DNA of 58,196 nucleotides from Bacteroidales bacterium KA00251. GTDB lineage: Bacteria > Bacteroidota > Bacteroidia > Bacteroidales > Porphyromonadaceae. The DNA lies in the NCBI GenBank assembly GCA_001552775.1, contig KQ959274.1:45862-104057 (forward strand), in the 5' to 3' direction. Shown here in pieces: positions 1 to 8,387 of this stretch. Numbering within the stretch: the first letter of the stretch is position 1; each line of letters starts with the position of its first letter. The position numbers and the translations under genes were made by a program. The notes below the pieces were generated by a model that had not been told where the DNA came from, searched no databases, and saw nothing but the letters and a program-made list of their open reading frames with translations.

Positions 1-33
1 GCAACACAGCGATTCGCCTTTATGCAACAGTCT
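1..33 (-). mobile_element. Edge-truncated copy of the MITE-like repeat
   Basis: The first 33 bases are the reverse complement of 13533-13565 with one mismatch. This is the terminal part of the element annotated at 13532-13706. The copy ends at base 33 with the terminal motif GCAACAGTCT, and the rest lies beyond the left edge of the window. It is in inverted orientation relative to the complete copy. No coding potential is visible in the part present. Confidence 0.75.
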
Positions 34-136
34 TATTCTTAGGATCTGAAGGCTTGCGGCAAGCTCTTTCGGAAGAGTTAACTCACAGAAAAAAGAGGCC
101 CCTACTCCTCCTTAAAAAGTCACGGAAGATTAATAC

Positions 137-203
137 AAATCTTCCGAGACTTTTTGGAAAATCTTCCGAGACTTTTCAATAAATCTTCCGAGAGATTTAT
201 TGC
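137..203. repeat. Three degenerate ~22-bp tandem repeats
   Basis: The core CTTCCGAGA starts at 141, 163 and 184, giving a period of 22 then 21 bases. Each core is flanked by A/T tracts. The third unit reads CCGAGAGATT, the same core as in the 22-bp repeats at the right edge of the window (58146-58196). The units touch each other without spacers, so this is not a CRISPR array. Confidence 0.75.
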
Positions 204-401
204 ATAGGTTTCTTCTATCCCTCCACCTAGCCGTGCTGTGAAAGTGCTCTTTGAAGTATGATTCGATAGGGCTTTTCGTGAATGCATACTCTTGGAAATC
301 CTGACTTACCTTGCTTGCTCTTGTCCTTGGAAGAATATTTCCCGAAAACCCATATCATTTTTTTTGAGTGAAAAAAGTGTTGCTAGTTGTGAAAATATAC
401 T

Positions 402-410
402 TATATTTGC
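402..410 (+). promoter_or_regulatory. Sigma-ABfr-type promoter for the LRR gene
   Basis: TATATTTGC matches the Bacteroidetes -7 element TAnnTTTG plus the often-seen C. A GTTG at 379-382 lies 19 bases upstream, in place of the -33 TTTG. The implied 5' leader is about 150 bases. Confidence 0.5.
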
Positions 411-560
411 TATAGGCTAAAAGAGGGGCTAGGGTACTTTTACTTATTGGAAATACACACATCTTAGGAAGAAAAAAACCTGTCTAGATAGAGTGGGTAC
501 CTCTTACTCTTTTGCATTGTTTTGTAAAATGGAAATAAAAACTATTAATTGTGTAATGAT

Positions 561-2297
561 ATGAAAAGAACTATTACCAGTTTGCTGGCACTCCTTATTG
601 GACTTACTACCCTCAGTGCTCAACAGGTTATGAATCGCTTCCAACAGCGCGAAAAGAAGGAAGCTAAAGAAATCGCCCTGACGCATAAGACACAAAGATC
701 CAATGTCGGGGCTATCCTAAAGCATAAGGAAGCAACTCTTAAAGAAACAGATCCTGCAGAGCCCGTAGCAAGCAAAATCTCGTTCTCTACCCAAAAAGAG
801 TTAAACTCTAAAATCTCTATTTATGTACTTGCCACAGGTGAAGTGACTGCTGAGGGACTTACACCTGCTACCCTCGTGGTGGGAGGAGAAGAGCCTACCG
901 AATACACCCTCAACGCGAAGGAGGTTGTCTTGAAGGGGGCAATCACAGGCTTGTCCATAAAAGAAGCTGATATTGATAAGGTAGATCTCACACAGATGCC
1001 TACTTTGGAAGATATCGACCTCTCTGGAAATGGACTTAATACAGTTGATTTTTCCAACAATAATGCTCTAAAGACAATTACAATTGAGTGGGCAAACTTG
1101 TCTTCCCTTAAGCTCCCCGAAGCGACCGATAAGTTGGAAGAGATTATCCTTCAAGGAAACTATTTTGAAACATTCGATATTGCTCCCTATACAAATCTCA
1201 CCCTTTGCGATATGCGATATAATAGTCTCCACAAATTGGATGTCTCTGCTAATAAGAAATTGGCCTACCTTGCCCTTAATTATAACGAACTTACAGCAAT
1301 TGACGTGTCGCAAAATAATGCACTTGAAGAGCTCGCAGTGGGTTTCAATAAATTGACCAGTATAGAGGTCGGGGCACAAAGTGAGCTTTCCTATTTAGAT
1401 TGTAGGTTCAATCAAATTACAGCACTTGATGTAAGCCACAATCCCAAACTGAAGTACCTATATGCTACAGGTAATCTTAAGTTGAAGACAATTGATATTA
1501 CAACTTGCCCTGAACTTAAAGAAGCAGAACTTTCTGCGCTTGGTCTAGCTACTCTTGATCTTTCTGCCAACAATAAGCTGGAAGTGCTAAAAGTTGCCAA
1601 TAACAAGCTAACTACACTGGATATAGCCAATCTAAAGGAACTTCTGGAGTTCAATGCTGCCTATTCGCCTCTTTCATCCATTGACTTTAGCCAAAATACC
1701 AAGCTAGAGTATATCGATCTCTCTAGTAGCAAGATGACCTCTTTATCCTTGCCACAACTGCCTGGTCTTACCGACCTTGTGATCTATAGCAATGCTTTTG
1801 ATCCAGATGAAATGAGTAGGATTATTGAAATGCTTCCCACTGTACCCGCAAAAGATGCCGAAGGAAAAGCTTTGGAAGGATGGGTGATCATACAGCATAA
1901 AGGTGAAAACGAAACGCTCCTTAAGGATAAGGGATTTAACCCTATAAAAGTGTATAAGCAAGATGTCGCTAAGGCTACTGAAAAGAACTGGAAGCTGAAA
2001 ATATATGTGCCAGGTGATGGTTTATTTACCAAAGCAAAGTATGAAGATTATACGCAAGGAATAGAAACGGCTACTGCTCAAATTGCTACAGAAGGATGGC
2101 ATGTGGTTGTGAATAATGGTAGGACTATCCTCATGGGAGCTCGAGAAGGGGCTGCCTACAGGGTTTATAGCTATGACGGAAGACTCCTCTTACACGGCAA
2201 TGTACACTCTTCGGCTGAGCCTATAGCAATGGATCAGTTGGACAATGGTACCTATCTTGTAGTCGTAGAAGGTAAGACGCAACCTGTTGTACTCTAA
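561..2297 (+). CDS. Secreted leucine-rich-repeat protein with T9SS sorting tail
   Basis: The 578-residue product starts with a Sec signal peptide (residues 1-20, ending LSAQ). From about residue 140 to 410 it has repeated 21-23-residue units of the type LxxLDVSxNxxL, which build a curved LRR solenoid. The last 75 residues form an immunoglobulin-like tail (YRVYSYDGRLLLHG, then LDNGTYLVVVEG). This resembles type IX secretion C-terminal domains, so the protein is inferred to be exported to the cell surface and anchored there. It is similar in architecture to the InlJ/BspA-like adhesins of oral Bacteroidales. ATG 561 is chosen over an in-frame TTG at 549 because it begins the signal peptide. A second LRR/T9SS protein is encoded at 16078-18333. 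The ligand is unknown. Confidence 0.8.
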   Translation: MKRTITSLLALLIGLTTLSAQQVMNRFQQREKKEAKEIALTHKTQRSNVGAILKHKEATLKETDPAEPVASKISFSTQKELNSKISIYVLATGEVTAEGLTPATLVVGGEEPTEYTLNAKEVVLKGAITGLSIKEADIDKVDLTQMPTLEDIDLSGNGLNTVDFSNNNALKTITIEWANLSSLKLPEATDKLEEIILQGNYFETFDIAPYTNLTLCDMRYNSLHKLDVSANKKLAYLALNYNELTAIDVSQNNALEELAVGFNKLTSIEVGAQSELSYLDCRFNQITALDVSHNPKLKYLYATGNLKLKTIDITTCPELKEAELSALGLATLDLSANNKLEVLKVANNKLTTLDIANLKELLEFNAAYSPLSSIDFSQNTKLEYIDLSSSKMTSLSLPQLPGLTDLVIYSNAFDPDEMSRIIEMLPTVPAKDAEGKALEGWVIIQHKGENETLLKDKGFNPIKVYKQDVAKATEKNWKLKIYVPGDGLFTKAKYEDYTQGIETATAQIATEGWHVVVNNGRTILMGAREGAAYRVYSYDGRLLLHGNVHSSAEPIAMDQLDNGTYLVVVEGKTQPVVL

Positions 2298-2356
2298 TAA
2301 AGAATCGCACAAGAGGTCCTCTCCAAAAAACAAGAGCCCTCTTAGCTAACCCCATT

Positions 2357-2395
2357 GAAGAAGAGGAAAGATCTAAAAAATCTTTCCTCTTCTTC
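2357..2395 (+). terminator. Strong hairpin after the LRR gene
   Basis: A perfect 16-bp stem (2357-2372 with 2380-2395) encloses a 7-base loop, CTAAAAA. It lies 60 bases after the stop codon. The following U-tract is weak (CTTGTG), so termination is inferred from stem strength and position. Confidence 0.6.
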
Positions 2396-2474
2396 CTTGT
2401 GAAAAGTACGCTGTATAACTTCAAGAATAGATCCGCACTACGAGCTAGCCTAGTAAAAAATCGCCAAGAGTTGC

Positions 2475-2483
2475 TAACTTTGC
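2475..2483 (+). promoter_or_regulatory. Sigma-ABfr-type promoter for the transporter gene
   Basis: TAACTTTGC is a full match to the Bacteroidetes -7 element and lies 110 bases before the start at 2594. No clear -33 TTTG is seen. Confidence 0.5.
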
Positions 2484-2593
2484 ATCGCCGTAAGAAAGAA
2501 AAGTTGCTCAAAGCTCGGATGGGTCTTCTCTTGCTTATGCTAAGAAACAGAAAGTTGATGGTTTCATAGTACAAACTTTTATCGCCTCCAAAT

Positions 2594-4288
2594 ATGTCAG
2601 GTTTCCTGTCTTACTTTAATGATGCTTTTGCGGTTCACTCCGCAATGCAGAGCATTATCGTGATAGCCTCTGTGTGTGGTGCTGGCTTACTCCTATCCAA
2701 AATACCTACAGGCCGCTTTTCTTTAGGGGTTACGTGGGTGTTTTTTGCAGGGATTATTGCCGCTCACTTTGGTCTCTCCATAGATCCTATAATGAATAGT
2801 TTTGCCCAAAATTTTGGACTAGTGCTATTTATCTATGCATTAGGTGTGCAGGTGGGACCCTCATTCTTCCCCTCATTACGCTCTGGAGGAATTAAGGAAA
2901 ACTTATTGGCTATCGTGGTGGCTATTATTGGAATTGCGCTCTGCATTCTCTATTATTACCTGCTTGGCTTACCTATGACAGACCTTGTCGGCTTGTTCTC
3001 TGGAGCAACGACCAATACTCCCGCCTTGGCTGCTGCCCAGAGTACTGTAGCAAGTAGTTTGCAAGATACTGCGGCGATAGAGTCGACGATGGCTCTTGCT
3101 TGTGCTGTAACCTATCCTCTCGGGGTATTAGGGATGATCCTTGGTATGATGGTACTTTCCTTCTTTGTGAAGAATAAAAACAAAGATGCCAAAGCCGAAA
3201 CTAAGCACCATCCTACAACAGCGTTTACAGAGTTTGAAGTGGTTAATCCTGCGATTGAAGATCTTTCCATTGCTGAATTGGCACAGAGAACGAAGTGCCA
3301 CTTTGTGGTTACTCGTCTTTGGCACAACGGATCGGTCGCAATTCCCAACTCCCAAACAAAGTTAAAGCTTGGTGATAGACTACTCATAGCATCTCCTGAA
3401 GAAGAAGGCTACAATGCTCTTGAAGTCCTCTTCGGAAAAAAAGTGGATAAGGATTGGAATGAAGAGGGTATTGATTGGGATAGTATAGATAATGAGTTGG
3501 TATCAAAACGAATTGTTGTTACCAATAAAGAAATCAATGGAAAGACTCTAGGCGAATTGAAGCTTCGCACAATCTATGGGGTAAATGTATCGCGATTGGA
3601 TCGCTCTGGTATAGAGCTTTTCGCAGCTCCTCACCTACACCTCCAATTAGGGGATAGAATCAGTATCGTCGGTGAGGGAAATGCTGTAAAGGCTTGTGAA
3701 GATCTACTTGGTAATGAAGTGAAGATGCTGGATGCCCCCCATCTTTTATCGCTTTTCATCGGGATTTTGCTCGGATGTTTATTAGGAGCTATCCCTATCT
3801 TTCTCCCAGGAATAAGTATGCCTATTAAGCTCGGACTAGCTGGTGGCCCTATTATCATGGGTATTTTAGTGGGAGCCTATGGCCCTCGTTTCAAGATGAC
3901 CACCTATATCACGAATAGTGCTAGTCAGCTGATACAGAAGCTAGGACTTATTCTGTATCTAGCCACGCTCGGTCTAGCTAGTGGAGCCAATTTTGTCAGT
4001 ACCATAGTCAATGGAGATGGCTTATTATGGCTTCTTTTGGGCTTTACCATTACGGTAATTCCAGTAGTGCTTACGGGCTGGATGTCTATGCGTCTTTTTA
4101 AGATGAAATATGGAAGTACATGTGGTATGCTGTGCGGTAGTATGGCCAATCCTATGGCACTTGATTTTCTTAGTGGAAAGGTCTCCGACGATAGCCATAA
4201 TGTAAGCTATGCAACAGTTTATCCACTGAGCATGTTTTTCCGTATTATCTCCGCACAGATCCTTATCTTGGTCTTTATAGCGAGCTAG
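2594..4288 (+). CDS. YidE/AspT-family (AAE) transporter with two TrkA-C domains
   Basis: The 564-residue inner-membrane protein has the family layout. An N-terminal block of about five membrane helices (residues 15-195) contains the AspT/YidE signature SGATTNTPALAAAQ. Two cytoplasmic TrkA-C (RCK_C) domains follow (about 215-285 and 300-375), then a second helical block to the C-terminus with the matching CGSMANPMALDF motif. Length and order match the putative transporters of the aspartate:alanine exchanger family. Some members exchange amino or dicarboxylic acids; the substrate here cannot be read from sequence. The next gene, marC, follows after 46 bases on the same strand and may be co-transcribed. 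Confidence 0.85.
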   Translation: MSGFLSYFNDAFAVHSAMQSIIVIASVCGAGLLLSKIPTGRFSLGVTWVFFAGIIAAHFGLSIDPIMNSFAQNFGLVLFIYALGVQVGPSFFPSLRSGGIKENLLAIVVAIIGIALCILYYYLLGLPMTDLVGLFSGATTNTPALAAAQSTVASSLQDTAAIESTMALACAVTYPLGVLGMILGMMVLSFFVKNKNKDAKAETKHHPTTAFTEFEVVNPAIEDLSIAELAQRTKCHFVVTRLWHNGSVAIPNSQTKLKLGDRLLIASPEEEGYNALEVLFGKKVDKDWNEEGIDWDSIDNELVSKRIVVTNKEINGKTLGELKLRTIYGVNVSRLDRSGIELFAAPHLHLQLGDRISIVGEGNAVKACEDLLGNEVKMLDAPHLLSLFIGILLGCLLGAIPIFLPGISMPIKLGLAGGPIIMGILVGAYGPRFKMTTYITNSASQLIQKLGLILYLATLGLASGANFVSTIVNGDGLLWLLLGFTITVIPVVLTGWMSMRLFKMKYGSTCGMLCGSMANPMALDFLSGKVSDDSHNVSYATVYPLSMFFRIISAQILILVFIAS

Positions 4289-4334
4289 TAATTGATTGGT
4301 AATACAAAGAATACAAAATATTTAGAAGTAACCT

Positions 4335-4976
4335 ATGGAACATTTTTTTAGTATGGTTTGGAACGATATTCTTTCGTTCGACTTGCAAAAAGCGTTTTCT
4401 GCAACGATGATGCTCTTTGTCTCTGTAGACATTATAGGGGCAATTCCTATTGTGCTTAGCATAAAAGACAGCGGAAAGAAGATTGAAAATAGAAAGATCT
4501 CTCTTTGGACCCTGATCATGTTGCTCGCTTTTCTCTTTATTGGTGAGCCTATGCTCAATTTCTTTGGCGTAGACATCAATAGTTTTGCCTTAGCGGGGTC
4601 TATTGTACTCTTTGTCCTTGCTGTGGAAATGCTTTTTGGAATCCAAGTCTTTCGTGATGACGAAAGTGGGGGAAGTAATAGCACCATTGTGCCTTTGGTT
4701 TTTCCCCTCTTTGCTGGAGCAGCTTCCTTTACGGCTTTACTGACGATGCGGTCGTCGGGGGTACCTTATATAGCATTGGTATTTGCCATCCTAGTAAACG
4801 TGGTACTTATTTGGCTTATGCTTAAGTTTGTGACTCCATTTGAACGGCTTATGGGTAAGGGAGGTATCTTTATTCTCCGAAAGTTCTTTGGGGTCATTCT
4901 GCTGGCCTTATCAATCAAATTTTTTATCGATAATATGCTCATTATTATCGATCTCTTCCGAGTACAACACGAATAG
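4335..4976 (+). CDS. MarC-family integral membrane protein
   Basis: The 213-residue protein is almost all hydrophobic, with about six predicted membrane helices. It carries MarC (UPF0056) features: an early segment with DIIGAIPIVLSI, a central GSIVLFVLAVEMLFG helix, and a PLVFPLFAGAASFTALL segment. The length is normal for the family. MarC proteins were once linked to multiple antibiotic resistance, but that role is not supported, and their transported substrate is unknown. The gene follows the transporter by 46 bases and ends just before a hairpin terminator at 4984. Confidence 0.85.
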   Translation: MEHFFSMVWNDILSFDLQKAFSATMMLFVSVDIIGAIPIVLSIKDSGKKIENRKISLWTLIMLLAFLFIGEPMLNFFGVDINSFALAGSIVLFVLAVEMLFGIQVFRDDESGGSNSTIVPLVFPLFAGAASFTALLTMRSSGVPYIALVFAILVNVVLIWLMLKFVTPFERLMGKGGIFILRKFFGVILLALSIKFFIDNMLIIIDLFRVQHE

Positions 4977-4983
4977 TACAAGA

Positions 4984-5038
4984 GAGCGTTTTGTCCTTTC
5001 TTTATCTAGGTCGAGAAAGGACACGCTCCTATCTTTTC
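4984..5038 (+). terminator. Hairpin terminator after marC
   Basis: The arms GAGCG and GTCCTTTC pair with GAAAGGAC and CGCTC across a loop, with a short internal bulge. It begins eight bases after the marC stop and is followed by CTATCTTTTC. Confidence 0.55.
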
Positions 5039-5050
5039 AAAATAATATCC

Positions 5051-5058
5051 TACTTTTG
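5051..5058 (+). promoter_or_regulatory. Sigma-ABfr-type promoter for the lipoprotein gene
   Basis: TACTTTTG fits TAnnTTTG and lies 41 bases before the ATG at 5100, directly after the marC terminator. Confidence 0.5.
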
Positions 5059-5099
5059 TGTTTACATTGCAAGACGAATAGTTAGATTGTAAGAATGTG

Positions 5100-5528
5100 A
5101 TGAAAAGAAATCAAATTGTTAGTATGCTTTTCAGAGGCACAATGTTGTGTCTCCTCATTGTGGCTTTTGTATCTTGTGCAGAAGACCCCGCAGAAAAAGA
5201 TCCTTTTGTCGGTACATATCAGGGAAAATTATCCTACTCTCATGTAGTTGCACCTGGAGAGGCAACTCCTGAAAAACCCAATAAAAAAATTAAAGTAAGT
5301 GATGGGAAAGTGACGATTACCAAGGAGGGCTCAAAATACAACTTCTTTTTCTCACACGAAATCCCTGCAATTAGAAACATTGAGCTTGACAGTCAAACTG
5401 GTAAGTTTTCTGGATCAATAGGTACTGCTGGTGCCAGTCTTATCGTGATCAAAGATGGACACCTCAGTCTAGAGTACATCAAGGGTGCACTTAATGAGGT
5501 GTGGACAGCAGACTGCCAAAAACTTTAA
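5100..5528 (+). CDS. Small hypothetical lipoprotein
   Basis: The 142-residue product has a short basic N-terminus, a hydrophobic segment and a lipobox (AFVSC followed by AED), so it should be lipidated at the Cys near residue 26. The acidic residues right after the Cys are reminiscent of the surface-lipoprotein export signal of Bacteroidetes. The mature part is rich in beta-strand pattern (GTYQGKLSY, KVTITKEGSKYNFFF) and looks like a small calycin-like or beta-sandwich domain of about 110 residues. I do not recognise a family. ATG 5100 is preferred to the GTG three bases upstream. Confidence 0.7.
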   Translation: MKRNQIVSMLFRGTMLCLLIVAFVSCAEDPAEKDPFVGTYQGKLSYSHVVAPGEATPEKPNKKIKVSDGKVTITKEGSKYNFFFSHEIPAIRNIELDSQTGKFSGSIGTAGASLIVIKDGHLSLEYIKGALNEVWTADCQKL

Positions 5529-5602
5529 GAGGAGAGTCTCTCCAGTACTCCACATCCTGGCCTATCAAGCAAGTCACAATCTAGTAGACTATATTCCATA
5601 AA

Positions 5603-6841
5603 ATGAAAGATTCTAGTGGTAATTCACTCTCCCTGAGTGAACCTCCGCAACAACAAAGTAGCAACTCCTTGCTCTATACAGATACCGAGTACACCTATGA
5701 AGATGAAAGCAATTCCGACCTTAGAAAGAAGAGGAGATTGCTTGGTGTACTAAGCTCACGTGGAAGGCTTGCCTTTCGTCGGTCTGTATTCAGTTCTTTC
5801 CGAAAACTTAATTTAGTGAGCAACTGGCTTACTGATTCTGCCTATCATGATTTCTTCTTGGGAGAGGAAAATCTTGATGAGAGCCTTACACAGATGGGCT
5901 GGCTCAAGGATAAAGACGTAACGGTTATTCCAGATTTTTCCCACGAAGGAGGAAAGGAGGAAAATGATATTGTATCAGCTTATAGGGAAACCTATAGGAG
6001 TTTTGAGTTTGCCTCGGAGCATCGCAATCTCATACCCTTTGTGTTGTTAAAAACAAAACTGTTGGTAGATGATGCTACTTTTATTAAGTACGCGACTCAA
6101 CCGAAGGCCCTATCAGAAGAAGAAAGGGAAGAGGTGGAGCGTTTCCATAATCGCTTCATCTCTCTCTGTCGATTGGCCTATGACCTGGATCTTTCTGTAG
6201 TAATTGATGCCGACCACTATCTGTGCCAGCCTATAGTAGACAAATATACCGATGAGGTGATGATGCTTTTCAATAAGCACAAGCCTGTAGTCTTTGCTAC
6301 GCTAGACTGCTACAGAGAAGATCGTGTCAAACGCCTCAAGGAAATTAGAGACTTCGCAGAAAAACATGATTTATACGCAGGGGTGGCTCTTTCTGAAGGC
6401 TTATACAGCGAAGAAGAAAAAGCGTTTGCTCTGAAAAATGGCTACCCCCTTCTTCCTGATGTTAAACCTAATCGTGGGGATGCTCTTTTCAGAGAGAGCT
6501 GCCAGTATGTTTTCCAACATCTGGATAGACTTTCGCTTTTGTCCATCACACATCAGCCCTCTCATTGTCTATATCTTCTAGATCTAATGACACAAAATGA
6601 GATAGAGGAGGAGGACTCCAAAGTGAGTTTCGCCCAGATAATGGGGGTTGCAGATGGACTTACTTTTGCACTGAGTAGAAGAGGCTGTAATGTGTCTAAA
6701 ATCCTCCCTTACGGGAAACCCATTGAGTCGCTTTATCTCCTTTTTGAAAGGTTCTATTCTAATAAAACGTGTCGACAACTTGCACTCCTGGAAAAGAAGA
6801 GTATTCGCAAAGAAATTGCAAGACGAAGAAGAGAGTGCTAA
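5603..6841 (+). CDS. Proline dehydrogenase-fold protein with degenerate active site
   Basis: The 412-residue protein aligns by eye along the whole PRODH beta/alpha-barrel: KTKLLV at 150, VVIDADHY at 199, EVMMLFNKH at 218, GYPLLPDVK at 280, VSFAQIMGVADGLTFAL at 341, LPYGKPIE at 368. Active PRODH enzymes oxidise proline to pyrroline-5-carboxylate using FAD. Here the flavin/proline-binding motifs are altered. VRGAY reads SEGLY (264-268), with the Arg replaced by Glu265. RRxxEN reads ERFYSN (382-387), keeping only the second Arg and Asn. The Lys of the first barrel strand remains (K150). The reading frame is intact, so this may be a pseudoenzyme or a changed enzyme rather than a decayed gene. The first 60 residues are polar and probably disordered. 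No pyrroline-5-carboxylate dehydrogenase lies nearby. Confidence 0.65.
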   Translation: MKDSSGNSLSLSEPPQQQSSNSLLYTDTEYTYEDESNSDLRKKRRLLGVLSSRGRLAFRRSVFSSFRKLNLVSNWLTDSAYHDFFLGEENLDESLTQMGWLKDKDVTVIPDFSHEGGKEENDIVSAYRETYRSFEFASEHRNLIPFVLLKTKLLVDDATFIKYATQPKALSEEEREEVERFHNRFISLCRLAYDLDLSVVIDADHYLCQPIVDKYTDEVMMLFNKHKPVVFATLDCYREDRVKRLKEIRDFAEKHDLYAGVALSEGLYSEEEKAFALKNGYPLLPDVKPNRGDALFRESCQYVFQHLDRLSLLSITHQPSHCLYLLDLMTQNEIEEEDSKVSFAQIMGVADGLTFALSRRGCNVSKILPYGKPIESLYLLFERFYSNKTCRQLALLEKKSIRKEIARRRREC

Positions 6842-6891
6842 CTTCCTATATAAAATAATATACCGCTGTGCCTACTGAAGATCTATCCTCT

Positions 6892-7383
6892 ATGTCCTCC
6901 ATACAAAGCTGTTATGGCGAGGAGTTTAGCCATTGTTTTGGATGTGGTAAGGAGCATCCAAAAGGACTGCACCTAGAAAGCTTTCTCCATAATGATGGTA
7001 CTTGTACACTTTCTACGACACCTGCTGCAATCTATACAGGAGGAGTGCCTGAAAACCTTTACGGGGGCTTTATTGCTATGCTATTTGACTGTCATGGCAC
7101 TGCCTCTGCTGCGGGATTTTTTCTCCAGCATGAGGGCTTGTCGCTGACCCCTTCTCACTTACAACGTTTTGTCACGGCTCATTTAGAGATAGACTTTTTG
7201 GCTCCTACGCCAATGAATTGTGTGGTAAGCCTAGTGGCACATCCGCTGGAGGTGACCGATAGAAAGGTTATCCTAGAGATGACACTTGAAGCAGACGGCA
7301 AAGAGAGAGCTCGAGCAAAGATGGTAGCTGTACGCTTTGGAAGCAAAAAGAAAACTTTAAATGTCGAGGACGCTAAACAGTAG
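6892..7383 (+). CDS. PaaI-like hotdog-fold thioesterase
   Basis: The product (163 residues from ATG 6892, or 171 from GTG 6868) begins with CFGCGKEHPKGLHL, the signature opening of a PaaI/YbgC-like hotdog subgroup. It continues with the hotdog core: an NLYGGFIAMLFDCHGTASA helix and VTAHLEIDFLAPTP. Such proteins hydrolyse acyl-CoA or acyl-ACP thioesters in the cytoplasm; the substrate here is unknown. The gene starts about 50 bases after the PRODH-like gene and may share its transcript. Confidence 0.75.
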   Translation: MSSIQSCYGEEFSHCFGCGKEHPKGLHLESFLHNDGTCTLSTTPAAIYTGGVPENLYGGFIAMLFDCHGTASAAGFFLQHEGLSLTPSHLQRFVTAHLEIDFLAPTPMNCVVSLVAHPLEVTDRKVILEMTLEADGKERARAKMVAVRFGSKKKTLNVEDAKQ

Positions 7384-7454
7384 GAGATATTACATACGAA
7401 ATGAGGTGTTTCATAGATTGTCCTTTTAAAGTCAATTCAGTCAGCTTTTTTTTG

Positions 7455-7463
7455 TAGCTTTGC
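7455..7463 (+). promoter_or_regulatory. Sigma-ABfr-type promoter
   Basis: TAGCTTTGC fits TAnnTTTGC and lies 141 bases before the gene at 7604. It is in the only sizeable gap of this stretch. Confidence 0.45.
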
Positions 7464-7603
7464 AGTAGGTATAAAGAGTCGTTTGAAAGGCTCCTCTTGG
7501 ATGAACTTTTTACGCTCTTCAGCCTTGCAGAAGTGTGGGAGTCTCCTCCTCTTGTGTTACGATAATTATTGAGTAGAAAAAAAAGATAATAAACAACGAG
7601 CCG

Positions 7604-8251
7604 ATGAAAACAGTCTTTAAAGTGCTTATTGGTATAGCAGTAGTGGCCCTTGCATACCTTTGCTACACAAGTATAGCTACGCCTGTAAAGTTTGATAAGA
7701 TCCAAAAACAAAGAGAGGAACTTATTGCTAAAAAACTGAAAGAAATAGCTTCTTACGAAATGGCTTACAAAACGGTAAATGGCAAGTTTGCCAATGCCGA
7801 TGAGCTTACCAATTTCTTGGAAAATGGAAAACTCTTTTATATCATCGCTGAGGGTGACTACACGGACGAAATGCGAGATAAAGGAATTACTGAAAAGCAA
7901 GCTGCCGCACAAGGTCTCATCAAAAGAGATACGGTGCTGGTGAGTGCTAAAGATAGCTTGCTCCGAGATACCCCCTACAAAACTTCACAAGAAATCCTGT
8001 CTGTACCTGGCTTTCCCAATAATAGCATAGAAATTAATACTGGAGAAGTAAAGCAGTATATTGGTCAAGACACCATCAATATCTCTGTATTTGAGGCTTG
8101 TGTACCTATGTCGGTATACTTAGGAGACCTCAATGAAAAACAAAGAACACAGACGATAGAAGCTGCCATGAAGCTCAATAATGGTAAGGGATACCCTGGG
8201 CTGAAGATTGGCTCGCTTGAAGAGCTTAAGCTTACAGGCAACTGGGAATAG
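7604..8251 (+). CDS. Conserved Bacteroidales membrane-anchored hypothetical protein
   Basis: The 215-residue product has one N-terminal membrane segment (residues 5-23), followed by a charged coiled-coil-like stretch (KFDKIQKQREELIAKKLKEI) and a soluble domain of about 150 residues presumably outside the inner membrane. I recall proteins of this shape just upstream of the DUF3822-rsmD pair in other Bacteroidales, as here. No catalytic motif is visible and the function is unknown. A strong hairpin follows the gene. Confidence 0.7.
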   Translation: MKTVFKVLIGIAVVALAYLCYTSIATPVKFDKIQKQREELIAKKLKEIASYEMAYKTVNGKFANADELTNFLENGKLFYIIAEGDYTDEMRDKGITEKQAAAQGLIKRDTVLVSAKDSLLRDTPYKTSQEILSVPGFPNNSIEINTGEVKQYIGQDTINISVFEACVPMSVYLGDLNEKQRTQTIEAAMKLNNGKGYPGLKIGSLEELKLTGNWE

Positions 8252-8323
8252 ACCCTTCCTAGAACAAGAAGATATGCAGAGTATGAGTAGTCTTCCTACT
8301 CCTTCTTCTCTGCTCGCTTAACG

Positions 8324-8365
8324 AAGAGCCTAGAGCCTTTCCCTAAGATAAGGCTCTAGGCTCTT
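8324..8365 (+). terminator. Long hairpin between the membrane protein and DUF3822
   Basis: A perfect 16-bp stem (8324-8339 with 8350-8365) carries a 10-base loop. The next gene starts only 22 bases later at 8388, so the hairpin may act as a partial terminator or attenuator. There is little U-tract. Confidence 0.55.
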
Positions 8366-8387
8366 GAAATATAACAACTTCAAGAGG

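Larger units (their letters stand above)
34..560. other. Gene-free upstream region with repeats and a promoter
   Basis: There is no credible open reading frame in this stretch. It holds the 21-22 bp repeat cluster at 137-203, an AT-rich segment, and one good sigma-ABfr-type promoter at 402-410 that should serve the LRR gene starting at 561. The rest shows no structure I can name. Confidence 0.6.

Noticed and set aside
137-203. Possible CRISPR array at the left edge
   Set aside because: Units of 21-22 bases touch without spacers and no cas genes are present. The same applies to the right-edge array and the 13-bp VNTR.
2221-2574. 117-codon minus-strand ORF
   Set aside because: It crosses the 16-bp terminator hairpin and the promoter between the LRR and transporter genes. 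The Arg/Phe/Ser-rich composition is typical of a shadow frame.
7373-7912. 179-codon minus-strand ORF
   Set aside because: It overlaps the promoter and the first half of the well-supported plus-strand gene at 7604, with no recognisable domain.
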